NCBI GenBank assembly: GCA_018649885.1
Contig: JABIHA010000095.1
Span: forward strand, 1-39,135
From: Bacteriovoracaceae bacterium
GTDB lineage: Bacteria; Bdellovibrionota; Bacteriovoracia; Bacteriovoracales; Bacteriovoracaceae
Length of the DNA stretch: 39,135 nt
Reading direction: 5' to 3'
Program-made: the position numbers and the translations under genes
Notes under the pieces: model-generated
The model's input: the letters and a program-made list of their open reading frames with translations, nothing else
Database searches by the model: none
Told to the model about the DNA's origin: nothing
In this document: positions 32,674 to 39,135 of the stretch, in pieces
Position numbering within the stretch: the stretch's first letter is position 1
Layout: the number at the start of each line of letters is the position of its first letter

Positions 32674-32806
32674 TATACTCATTCCAGTTTGAATTTCAAG
32701 TGAGTGGATGACGAAGAAGGCGTGTAACATCCAGTGTGGAGCACCCAGTGTGGAGCACACTCCGATGAGGAATACGCCACTTGAAATTCAAACTGGGATT
32801 AGTATA
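32674..32806. repeat. 133-bp inverted-repeat element between khpA and rimM
   Basis: The two ends (32674-32702 and 32778-32806) are inverted copies of 29 bases with two mismatches; the inner 19 bases of each arm are perfectly complementary. The interior holds a perfect tandem repeat of the 14-mer CCAGTGTGGAGCAC (32731-32744 and 32745-32758) and a small TGGATG/CATCCA hairpin. It has no reading frame. TA lies at both outer edges. It looks like a miniature inverted-repeat element or a large folding regulatory RNA. Confidence 0.7.
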
Positions 32807-32807
32807 C

Positions 32808-32832
32808 AAAAAAAGGAGACCTATGGTCTCCT
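32808..32832 (-). terminator. Intrinsic terminator after khpA
   Basis: The stem GGAGACC/GGTCTCC (32815-32821 with 32825-32831) with a 3-base loop is followed on the minus strand by seven T. It ends the ffh-rpsP-khpA transcript and touches the inverted-repeat element. Confidence 0.9.
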
Positions 32833-32863
32833 GTATTGAAAAAATAATAGACTTTAAAGTCGT

Positions 32864-33103
32864 TTATTCAATAATTTCTAAAACAGATCTCTGACGCAAT
32901 TTGGTAGAGGCAGCGTTGAGTATTGTTCGGAGTGCCTTGGCCGTCCGACCTTGCTTGCCAATGATTTTACCCAGGTCACTTTTATCTACCTTGAGCTCAA
33001 TAACAGTGGTCTGCTCGCCTTTGATCTCGCTTACTTCTACCTCATCCGGTAGGTCCACAAGGTACTTGCTTATATTCTCGATCAGGTCTTTTAAATCGGT
33101 CAT
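32864..33103 (-). CDS. khpA: KH-domain RNA-binding protein KhpA
   Basis: The protein has 79 residues, a single KH domain. The GxxG loop is in [19 protein letters not shown]. KhpA (YlqC) binds RNA with KhpB and affects cell division and elongation in several bacteria. The ATG at 33103 has AGGG close upstream; a GTG four codons earlier is less likely. It sits between rpsP and rimM, the usual place. Confidence 0.92.
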   Translation of the reverse strand: MTDLKDLIENISKYLVDLPDEVEVSEIKGEQTTVIELKVDKSDLGKIIGKQGRTAKALRTILNAASTKLRQRSVLEIIE

Positions 33104-33154
33104 AACTGCCCTCACTCACTAATAATTAGTATTCAAGACAAATCAACTAAGACT

Positions 33155-33397
33155 CTAAAGCTCGACTTTGCTTCTTTTAAGAAGAGTTCGAACGGTATCA
33201 CTCATTTGAGCGCCCTTCTCTACCCACTTCTTAATAGCTTCTGACTTAACATCAGAGAGTAGTTCTTCTCTAGCTGGGTTGTATTGTCCTAGTTTTTCAA
33301 GGAATCTGCCATCACGAGCTTTTCTCGAATCAGCAGCAACAATAGTATAAATTGGCATCTTTTTTCTTCCACCACGTGCAAGACGAATTTTGATCAT
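33155..33397 (-). CDS. rpsP: 30S ribosomal protein S16
   Basis: The protein has 80 residues, the usual length, from the ATG with AGGAG eight bases upstream. [33 protein letters not shown] and the [16 protein letters not shown] end are standard S16. Upstream in-frame codons are rejected. It is between ffh and khpA. Confidence 0.97.
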   Translation of the reverse strand: MIKIRLARGGRKKMPIYTIVAADSRKARDGRFLEKLGQYNPAREELLSDVKSEAIKKWVEKGAQMSDTVRTLLKRSKVEL

Positions 33398-33552
33398 CGT
33401 AACAACTCCTAACAATTTGAATAACTTGCTTCGATCAATTTCAGCAAAATAAAGTAGCATTTTTATGCGATATTTGGTGTTAAGTCAACAACTGTGATGC
33501 AACAAGAAAACTTGGGCCGTGCGCCATGTTGTGGAAAAGAGGGAAGTTTTAT

Positions 33553-35004
33553 CTACCACGGTCCCTTTCTCTTTCCTTTCTTTCGCTTTTTGCCACCAAA
33601 AGCAGGGGCCTGTCTAAAGCCTTTTTTGGCTGGCATCTGTCCTGGGAGGTTTCCTCCACCGCCCATAAGACCTTCCATACCGCCTGGCATTCCTCCCTTC
33701 ATCATCCCCATCATGCCACTCATCATGGAACGCATTTGCTCAAACTTTTTGAGAAAATCAGTGACATCCTTGATTTGTGCACCTGCTCCCATGGCCACTC
33801 GTTTTTTGCGAGAATCATTAAAAACAGTGTGATCTTTTTTTTCTTGCTTGGTCATGGAGGAAATAAGGGTTCTCATTTTTTTCATTTCAGTTTCGGCAAC
33901 GGATAGATCGCCCATTTGGCGCATCATCCCTCCCATACCTGGTATCATTTTGAGCAGATCCCCCATGGAGCCAAGCTTGTTCATGGTGTCCATCTGCTTA
34001 ATAAAATCATCAATAGAAAATTGATTTTTTTCAATTTTCTTCATGACCTTTTCAGCCTCTTTTTCATCGATATGCTCTTGGGCCTTTTCTACTAAACTGA
34101 CCACATCTCCCATGTCGAGAATTCTTCCGGCCAGGCGGTCTGGATAAAAGATCTCAAGATCTTTCATTCCCTCACCTACAGATAAAAACCTAATGGGAAC
34201 ACCAGTAGAGTAACGAATCGAGAGTGCGGCTCCACCTTTGGCATCAGAGTCCATTTTTGACAGCACTGTTCCAGTAAGACCCATGGTCTCATGGAAAGTC
34301 TTCGCCACATTTACAGCTTCCTGCCCAGTCATGGCATCCGCCACCAGAAGTACCTCAGGGTTTAAACTGGCCACTTCTTCTTTCACTTCCCTGAGTTGGC
34401 CCATGAGCTCGTCATCAACATGAAGACGACCGGCCGTATCGATGATGACCACGTCTTTACCCAAGCGTTTGGCCTCTTCAATGCCCATTTTGGCAATATC
34501 TTTTGGATGTAAAGCAAGATCAGAGTCAAAATAATCAACTCCAATATTTTTTGCCAGTGTTATTAACTGGTCCTTTGCAGCTGGTCTAAAATTATCAGCG
34601 GGAACAAGGAGAGCTTCTTTTTTATCTTTATTCCGAAGCCATAAAGCCAGTTTTCCAGAAAAAGTGGTCTTTCCTGCACCATTGAGACCACAAACAAGAA
34701 TCACAAGTGGGGACTTACCAAAATCGAAATTAACATCTGACTCACCCATCATAGTTGTCAGCTCAGAATGCATGATTTTGATGAATTGCTCACCGGGGTC
34801 GACGCCTCTGATGACCTTTTCACCCAAGGCCTTTTCTTTAACTTTAGCTACAAACTCTTTGGCCACTTTGAAATTAACGTCAGCTTCTAAAAGGGCCGTT
34901 CTAACCTCTTTGAGGGTTTGCTCAATATTTTCTTCACTGATTTTGGCCTTGCCACGAACATGCTTAAATGCTGAATCAAATTTCTCGCTCAATAAATCGA
35001 ACAT
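33553..35004 (-). CDS. ffh: Signal recognition particle protein Ffh (SRP54)
   Basis: The protein has 483 residues. It binds signal sequences and 4.5S RNA and, with FtsY, delivers ribosomes to the membrane. NG domain: VRTALLEADVNF, G1 CGLNGAGKTT (105-114), PADNFRPAA, DTAGR, SKMDSDAKGG and the closing SVGEGMKDLE. The M domain has the PGM signature (MIPGMGG) and a Met-rich, Gly-rich tail (MMSGMMGMMKGGMPGG). G1 has N-A where the usual motif has Q-S. It is the first gene of the operon and diverges from the dus gene. Confidence 0.96.
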   Translation of the reverse strand: MFDLLSEKFDSAFKHVRGKAKISEENIEQTLKEVRTALLEADVNFKVAKEFVAKVKEKALGEKVIRGVDPGEQFIKIMHSELTTMMGESDVNFDFGKSPLVILVCGLNGAGKTTFSGKLALWLRNKDKKEALLVPADNFRPAAKDQLITLAKNIGVDYFDSDLALHPKDIAKMGIEEAKRLGKDVVIIDTAGRLHVDDELMGQLREVKEEVASLNPEVLLVADAMTGQEAVNVAKTFHETMGLTGTVLSKMDSDAKGGAALSIRYSTGVPIRFLSVGEGMKDLEIFYPDRLAGRILDMGDVVSLVEKAQEHIDEKEAEKVMKKIEKNQFSIDDFIKQMDTMNKLGSMGDLLKMIPGMGGMMRQMGDLSVAETEMKKMRTLISSMTKQEKKDHTVFNDSRKKRVAMGAGAQIKDVTDFLKKFEQMRSMMSGMMGMMKGGMPGGMEGLMGGGGNLPGQMPAKKGFRQAPAFGGKKRKKGKRKGPW

Positions 35005-35130
35005 CTCTTTGGACCTTTTTATGTGCTAATAGTTTAGAAATTAGTTGTGCCTTCATCCCCACAATAATGCAATACGCATATCTCCAATTGACTATTTGCG
35101 GTGTTTTTGCGGATATGTTAACAACAGCCC

Positions 35131-36207
35131 ATGCAGATTTACTCAGACAAATTGCACCATAAGCTCCAAATTTTGGCCTCACGCAAAAAGGCCACGCAAC
35201 TTGGTGGGGTCAATTTTAGCTCGGCTCTTTTACTCGCCCCCATGGCCAGTATTTGTAACTCTCCCTTTCGCTTATTAATGCAAGAGCTGGGCTCAGGCGG
35301 CAGCGTTTCTGAGCTAATCTCCTGTCATGGAATTAATTACGCCAACGACAAGACCCTTAATATGCTCTACATCGATCCCCGTGAAGAAAATGTGGGGATC
35401 CAACTTTTTGGAGAAGACGCAGATGCACTTTCGGCTTCCATTGAGAAAGTTTTGGAATATGGGCCCTCATTCATCGACATCAATATGGGATGTCCGGTGA
35501 AAAAAGTGGTGACTAAAGGTGGAGGCTCGGCACTTTTAAAAGACACCAAAAAGTTGTCTACTTTTTTAAAAGTTATTAAAAAAAACACCCCTATTCCTCT
35601 AACTATAAAAATTAGAACTGGATGGGACGATGAGAGCACCAACGCAGATGAAGTGATCAAAGTCGCCACTGACTCAGGAGTTGAATTTGTGGCCATTCAC
35701 GGTAGGACTCGCGCCCAAGGTTATTCGGGAGTTGCCGACTGGGATTATCTCGAAAAACTATCATCTGTTGCTGAGTTGCCTATCATTGGAAATGGCGACT
35801 TACACACTCCTGGAAAAGTAAGAGCAAGAATGGAAGTGAGCTCTACTGACGCTTTGATGATTGCCCGAGGTTGCCTTAGAAATCCTTTTATATTTTTAGA
35901 GTCCTTAGCTGAGGCAGAAGACGAGCTTCACTTTGGAGCATGTGATTACCTAGAAGTTTTGGATCGATTCTATCAACTAGTTTGCGAAAGATTTGAAAGT
36001 GAGAAAGTCAGACTAATCCAAATGAGAAAGATGATCGTTTGGTTTTCGGCTGGATTCAAAGGAGCTGGTCGATTTAGAGAAGGCGTATTTAAAGGAGCTG
36101 GGCTTTCTGAAATAATGGATTTGAGTCATCAATTTTTTATGATGAATGAAACTTTTGAAAAAAATATCGATTACTCCAAGTCTTTTATGAGCTCAGGACA
36201 CGGATAG
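35131..36207 (+). CDS. tRNA-dihydrouridine synthase (DusB-like)
   Basis: The protein has 358 residues. It reduces uridines in tRNA with FMN. LAPMASICNSPFR, then DINMGCPVKKVV with the catalytic Cys, KIRTGWDDES, VAIHGRTRAQGYSG, IIGNGD and MIARGCLRNPFIF are the Dus motifs in order. The pattern is closest to DusB. The first 28 residues precede the conserved domain; the ATG has no Shine-Dalgarno sequence, so the start is uncertain. It diverges from ffh. Confidence 0.9.
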   Translation: MQIYSDKLHHKLQILASRKKATQLGGVNFSSALLLAPMASICNSPFRLLMQELGSGGSVSELISCHGINYANDKTLNMLYIDPREENVGIQLFGEDADALSASIEKVLEYGPSFIDINMGCPVKKVVTKGGGSALLKDTKKLSTFLKVIKKNTPIPLTIKIRTGWDDESTNADEVIKVATDSGVEFVAIHGRTRAQGYSGVADWDYLEKLSSVAELPIIGNGDLHTPGKVRARMEVSSTDALMIARGCLRNPFIFLESLAEAEDELHFGACDYLEVLDRFYQLVCERFESEKVRLIQMRKMIVWFSAGFKGAGRFREGVFKGAGLSEIMDLSHQFFMMNETFEKNIDYSKSFMSSGHG

Positions 36208-36341
36208 CCTCATATTATTGGCATAAAACCAGTGCATTTTGCTCATGTTCATCCCCCTAACCTATGATAATTAATAACATCTCAATATTTTCCATCCGTT
36301 TTGGTCAAATTAAGAAATATTATAAAGGAGCCGAAAATATA

Positions 36342-36380
36342 TTGAGCTTCTCACAGTGCGCGTGGGATGGGGTTTTTTAA
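36342..36380 (+). other. Possible 12-codon leader ORF before the secreted protein
   Basis: A TTG-initiated frame of 12 codons follows AAAGGAG by 11 bases and ends in TAA one base before the ATG at 36382. This could couple translation to the signal-peptide start at 36382. Spacing is long, so the case is weak. Confidence 0.25.
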
Positions 36381-37989
36381 GATGGTAAGTACCAAAATTA
36401 AATTTATTCTTTTTCTAACCGCTGTCACTTTTGCAGTGAACTGCCTTGCTGAGGACGATGAGTTAGAACTACAGAAATTATCACCCGGACAATGTAGCAA
36501 CATGGTCGACAGCCTAAAAGAAGTTGAAAGAAAACTCACTGAGCTGTCCATTAAAGATGGGTCGCAAGAATTTACCTACGCTGAGCTATCCACAAATTAT
36601 CAATCAAGCTTTGTTGAAGAAGAGTTAGCGCGAGACTTTTACTTAAAAGTGAAAAGAGAAGCGCATCCTTCTATGCAAATTTCTTTTGATGAAGTGGCCG
36701 AAGGAAAAAAGAAATGGGTCTACAAGCAAAAACTTTTAGATTTAATCTCAAAACCACTTTTCAGTTATCGAGAAGATGATGGAGCAGGAGTGGGTGATGA
36801 AAAAATTTCACTGCTAGACTTAGCAAAAGAGTTGAAGCCCGCAGACCAGATAACAGGGACAATAACTGACTACCTAAAGCTTCTTGAAATCAAAAAGGGT
36901 GGTAGAAATTTCACTTCAACAGACATTGACTCACCTCTTAGAAGGGCCTTGTCCTCGGAGTCAAATATAGCTGTATTTTCAAATTACTTTGATGATCCAG
37001 AAGTTCTTCAAGACCTAATCGATACAAACTTTGGGGAAGATGCCACCTCCACCGTTGCAGGAGCTCCTGGAATGACTTGGCTCAATCAGTTCAATAAATT
37101 GTGGCATGAGCAGGCCAGAAGCTCAGAAACTTTTGTTTTCGATGATGATGAAGTCGGTGAGCCAGTGTTTGGAGCAAAATACAAACTTGCTCATTCAGTT
37201 GAAAGAAGGGAGGATTACAAAAAATTAGCTCTCGATATTTTAGGATCTAGACCTGCCAAAGAGATGCATGAAATGATTGAGTTGATGGTTCACTATGGCA
37301 AGGATGATTGTAGCTCTACCTACTCCTCCATTTTTTCCAAAAGCAGAAAATATAAGTCCATGTGTAGCTACTTTGAAGGGGCACCCTGGAGAGACAACAA
37401 AGAAGAGCTTGGTGGTCTTACAGAGACTATGAAAGGCATTGTCGATGAATGGTATAAGCCAGGTTACCAGAAGCTGGCCTATAAGTATTGCCATGACGGC
37501 GCGGACACCCCTGAACCTCTAGAAGACGTTTGTGAAGTCTATGGCTCCCTGATTGAAAAAAGAAAAAAACTTGGAAGCGTAATTGATGAAGGTAGCAAAG
37601 ATGCCAGAAGGGCCAGTCGTGAAAGCAGCCGAGAAAGTGCTGAAGAGTCAGCAGGAGGGGTATCTTCTACTGTGGCCTACACCGTATTAAATGAAGTTGG
37701 AAAAGAACTCCCAAAAATCATTTACACTGGAACTAGCGCTTATAGTCTAAATCAACAAGCTGATTGGACAGTAACTGGCTATGAAAACATGAGCAATTGT
37801 CTGCTAAACTACCCCAGAACTTGGTGTTACGGCTATCCCTCTATGCCTTTTGCCAACAACTTTGGCTTTCCCATTCAACAGGCCTATCCACAAACATACT
37901 GGAATGAAGGCGGACTTGGGTTTCTCCAAGAAAGAAATCGCTGGAATCCAACAATGTATAGCACTATGACCAGCGGATTTGACGTCTAA
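36367..37989 (+). CDS. Large secreted protein, unknown function
   Basis: The protein is 540 residues (535 if it starts at the ATG at 36382). A signal peptide covers about 6-28 (KIKFILFLTAVTFAVNCLA). The mature part is acidic and helical; a patch near residue 417 is rich in Arg and Ser (RRASRESSRESAEESAGG). The C-terminal 100 residues are aromatic and Asn/Pro/Tyr-rich (YPRTWCYGYPSMPFANNFGF), like a surface-exposed tail. Eight or so cysteines in the mature part suggest disulfides. A strong AAAGGAG at 36324-36330 is too far for either ATG. No family is recognised. Confidence 0.75.
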   Translation: MGFFKMVSTKIKFILFLTAVTFAVNCLAEDDELELQKLSPGQCSNMVDSLKEVERKLTELSIKDGSQEFTYAELSTNYQSSFVEEELARDFYLKVKREAHPSMQISFDEVAEGKKKWVYKQKLLDLISKPLFSYREDDGAGVGDEKISLLDLAKELKPADQITGTITDYLKLLEIKKGGRNFTSTDIDSPLRRALSSESNIAVFSNYFDDPEVLQDLIDTNFGEDATSTVAGAPGMTWLNQFNKLWHEQARSSETFVFDDDEVGEPVFGAKYKLAHSVERREDYKKLALDILGSRPAKEMHEMIELMVHYGKDDCSSTYSSIFSKSRKYKSMCSYFEGAPWRDNKEELGGLTETMKGIVDEWYKPGYQKLAYKYCHDGADTPEPLEDVCEVYGSLIEKRKKLGSVIDEGSKDARRASRESSRESAEESAGGVSSTVAYTVLNEVGKELPKIIYTGTSAYSLNQQADWTVTGYENMSNCLLNYPRTWCYGYPSMPFANNFGFPIQQAYPQTYWNEGGLGFLQERNRWNPTMYSTMTSGFDV

Positions 37990-38167
37990 ATTCCTAGTAA
38001 ACTCACAGCCAAATTTCTTTTGGCCCCTTAAATCCCATTTAGTCGCCGACTGATGAGCTTCTAATGTAACTCTTTGGTTAAGAATTAGTTGTGAGCTAAT
38101 TCCGCTACAAGTGGTGTTCACGGCGCTAGGGAGTTTAATGTTTTTATAAAGTGAGGAGAGCGCCTTC

Positions 38168-38264
38168 TATCAAGGCGGAGATTTTTAAGCAGATTGGCTT
38201 TGTATTGATGTTCAGCTCTAGCTGAGTTTAGTTTTTGTGGTAGCAAATTCTTTTATGGAAAAGG
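38168..38264 (+). repeat. 97-bp repeat, copy A
   Basis: It begins TATCAAGGCGGAGATTTTTA and contains GTGGTAGCAA at 38237, ending near TTTTATGGAAAAGG. It aligns without gaps to the reverse complement of copy B: the first 21 bases are identical, and with one further base upstream they form a 22-bp perfect inverted repeat with copy B. The middle is about 60% identical. Confidence 0.65.
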
Positions 38265-38412
38265 GGAATATCTAGTCTGGTGGTTGTTTGAAAATTTATG
38301 ATCTTTTGCTAGTTCTGCGGAAAGGATAGGTCTATCGCAGACATAACTCGAAAGTAACACGGTAGCGATTTGTGGTAAGAGAAAAAATCAAGGAAGATTT
38401 GAGAGCTTTTTT

Positions 38413-38440
38413 AGCTCTGATTTATTTATAAATCAGAGTT
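38413..38440. repeat. Palindrome / hairpin
   Basis: The 11-bp arms CTCTGATTTAT and its complement surround a 2-base centre (38415-38438), with two further pairs outside. It follows a six-T run (ttttttag), so it is not an obvious terminator for a gene. No gene ends nearby on either strand. Confidence 0.5.
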
Positions 38441-38532
38441 AAGAAACAGCTAGACTCTCACAGTTTTTTCTTTTGACTTGCTCTCGAGGACCGAGCTACA
38501 CCTAAAAACCCCATCCACAAAACCGCCTGCGG

Positions 38533-38557
38533 CAAAACTACCCAGTGGGTAGTTTTG
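38533..38557. repeat. 12-bp perfect palindrome
   Basis: The arms CAAAACTACCCA and TGGGTAGTTTTG are perfectly complementary around a single G. No gene starts or ends next to it. It may be a protein-binding dyad or the stem of a mobile repeat unit. Confidence 0.6.
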
Positions 38558-38685
38558 AAGCTGAGTGGAACACACTAAGGGAAGCAAACTACGCCGGAGT
38601 GGCCGTAAGGTGCGGCTTCGCGAATACCACCCATAAAAGACCGAACTCTCATCAAAGCCTATTAATACCACCAGAACTACATAGC

Positions 38686-38782
38686 ACCTTTCCATAAAAG
38701 CTTTTGCTACCACCGAAAATAACCCCAGGAAGAGCGAGAGATCAATAAAAAATCACGCCTTTTAAAAATCTCCGCCTTGATA
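38686..38782 (-). repeat. 97-bp repeat, copy B
   Basis: It is in reverse orientation to copy A and the same orientation as copy C, 210 bases away. By hand it matches C at about 68 of 97 positions with no gaps; blocks CTCGCTCT, GGTGGTAGCAA and GCTTTTAT are identical in B and C. Similarity continues for some 40 bases beyond the repeat. Confidence 0.65.
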
Positions 38783-38895
38783 GTAGCCTCACCACCTCAC
38801 TTGCTAAAGCTCACGATACTCCCAAGGCGTGCAAAACCACTTCACCGAAGAGTCCCCCTCTCAAAGACAATAACCAACCACAGAATATCAAAATT

Positions 38896-38992
38896 ACCTT
38901 TTTATAAAAGCAATTGCTACCACCTCTAATAATTCCAACGAGAGCGAGGCATCACTATACGATCATGCCACTGGAACTTCTTGATCTTGATA
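38896..38992 (-). repeat. 97-bp repeat, copy C
   Basis: It has the same orientation and exact length as copy B. It retains TATCAAG at one end and AAAGGT at the other, with the shared blocks CTCGCTCT, GGTGGTAGCAA and GCTTTTAT. A frame open in copy B is closed by a stop in C. Confidence 0.6.
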
Positions 38993-39135
38993 AAAAACTT
39001 ACCAGCAAACTTCTGAGTGGTGGCCGGTCACCTACTTCTCACCATAAAAAAAGTAGATAATAGATTCTATAAAGCTGAAACTATAGAAATGTATTTTATT
39101 ATTTTGTTTGTATTTCCCTATTTTTAAAGACTTAG

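Larger units (their letters stand above)
37990..39135. other. 1.1-kb gene-free, repeat-rich tail
   Basis: I see no convincing gene here. The stretch holds three copies of a 97-bp repeat and two palindromes, listed separately. An 87-codon minus-strand frame (38450-38713) runs through one repeat copy and lacks a ribosome-binding site. The region looks like decayed or repetitive intergenic DNA. Confidence 0.6.

Noticed and set aside
33494..33906. Overlapping plus-strand frames opposite the 3' end of ffh
   Set aside because: They are Pro- or His-rich translations of the reverse of the Met/Gly-rich Ffh tail, so they are shadows.
38450..38713. 87-codon minus-strand frame
   Set aside because: It runs through repeat copy B, has no ribosome-binding site, and the matching frame is closed by stops in copies A and C. 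It is probably not a gene.
1..39135. CRISPR arrays, rRNA, tRNA, insertion-sequence transposase or phage genes
   Set aside because: None was seen: no regularly spaced repeats, no tRNA cloverleaf noticed, and no transposase or integrase motifs in any likely protein.

Overview
The window is an AT-rich chromosomal stretch (about 40% GC by eye) of dense, short-spaced bacterial genes with no rRNA, tRNA or CRISPR. Several things point to a Bdellovibrio-like lineage, most likely Bacteriovoracales (Bdellovibrionota): many secreted or lipid-anchored proteins with no recognisable family, a lone EF-G whose G domain reads like the mitochondrial/spirochaete type, a SPOUT methyltransferase of the PF09936 type between trmD and rplS, and a strong excess of GGCC words in an AT-rich sequence. 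The assignment is inference, not proof.

Layout. 1-6.2 kb: a secreted phospholipase D-like protein diverges from a secreted protein with a kinase-like motif pair; then a lipoprotein and a probable catalytically dead M48-like protein. 6.3-14.2 kb: housekeeping and small accessory genes, including a DUF2079 membrane protein, an RsmD-like methyltransferase, an FHA-domain membrane protein, MnmD, a FabK/nitronate-monooxygenase flavoprotein, a DCC-family oxidoreductase, ApaG, an NYN-domain protein and DUF4254. 14.3-20.6 kb: a tight four-gene operon (GMC oxidoreductase; aldehyde dehydrogenase with an unusual N-terminal domain; alanine-racemase-fold PLP enzyme; C45-type Ntn acyltransferase with TPRs) behind a perfect 9-bp palindrome. 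This is the most interesting metabolic unit. 20.7-25 kb: a small lipoprotein, then on the other strand cca, an S66 peptidase, a DUF1499 lipoprotein and a LysR regulator. 25-27.2 kb: EF-G. 27.5-28.5 kb: an unrecognised gene and an intergenic stretch that can fold as a three-way-junction RNA.

28.6-35 kb, minus strand, is the classical translation/secretion superoperon read as ffh - rpsP - khpA - rimM - trmD - SPOUT methyltransferase - rplS - rnhB - yraN-like - secreted protein. It is interrupted between khpA and rimM by a 133-bp inverted-repeat element beside a strong terminator. A divergent tRNA-dihydrouridine synthase and a 540-residue secreted protein follow. The last 1.1 kb has no convincing gene; it carries three gap-free, diverged copies of a 97-bp repeat (one inverted relative to the other two), plus palindromes.

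How the parts fit: the ffh-rplS block serves ribosome assembly, tRNA modification and membrane targeting. The GMC-ALDH-PLP-C45 block looks like a pathway that oxidises an alcohol to an aldehyde and an acid and handles an amino compound, ending in amide-bond chemistry; its substrate cannot be read from the sequence.
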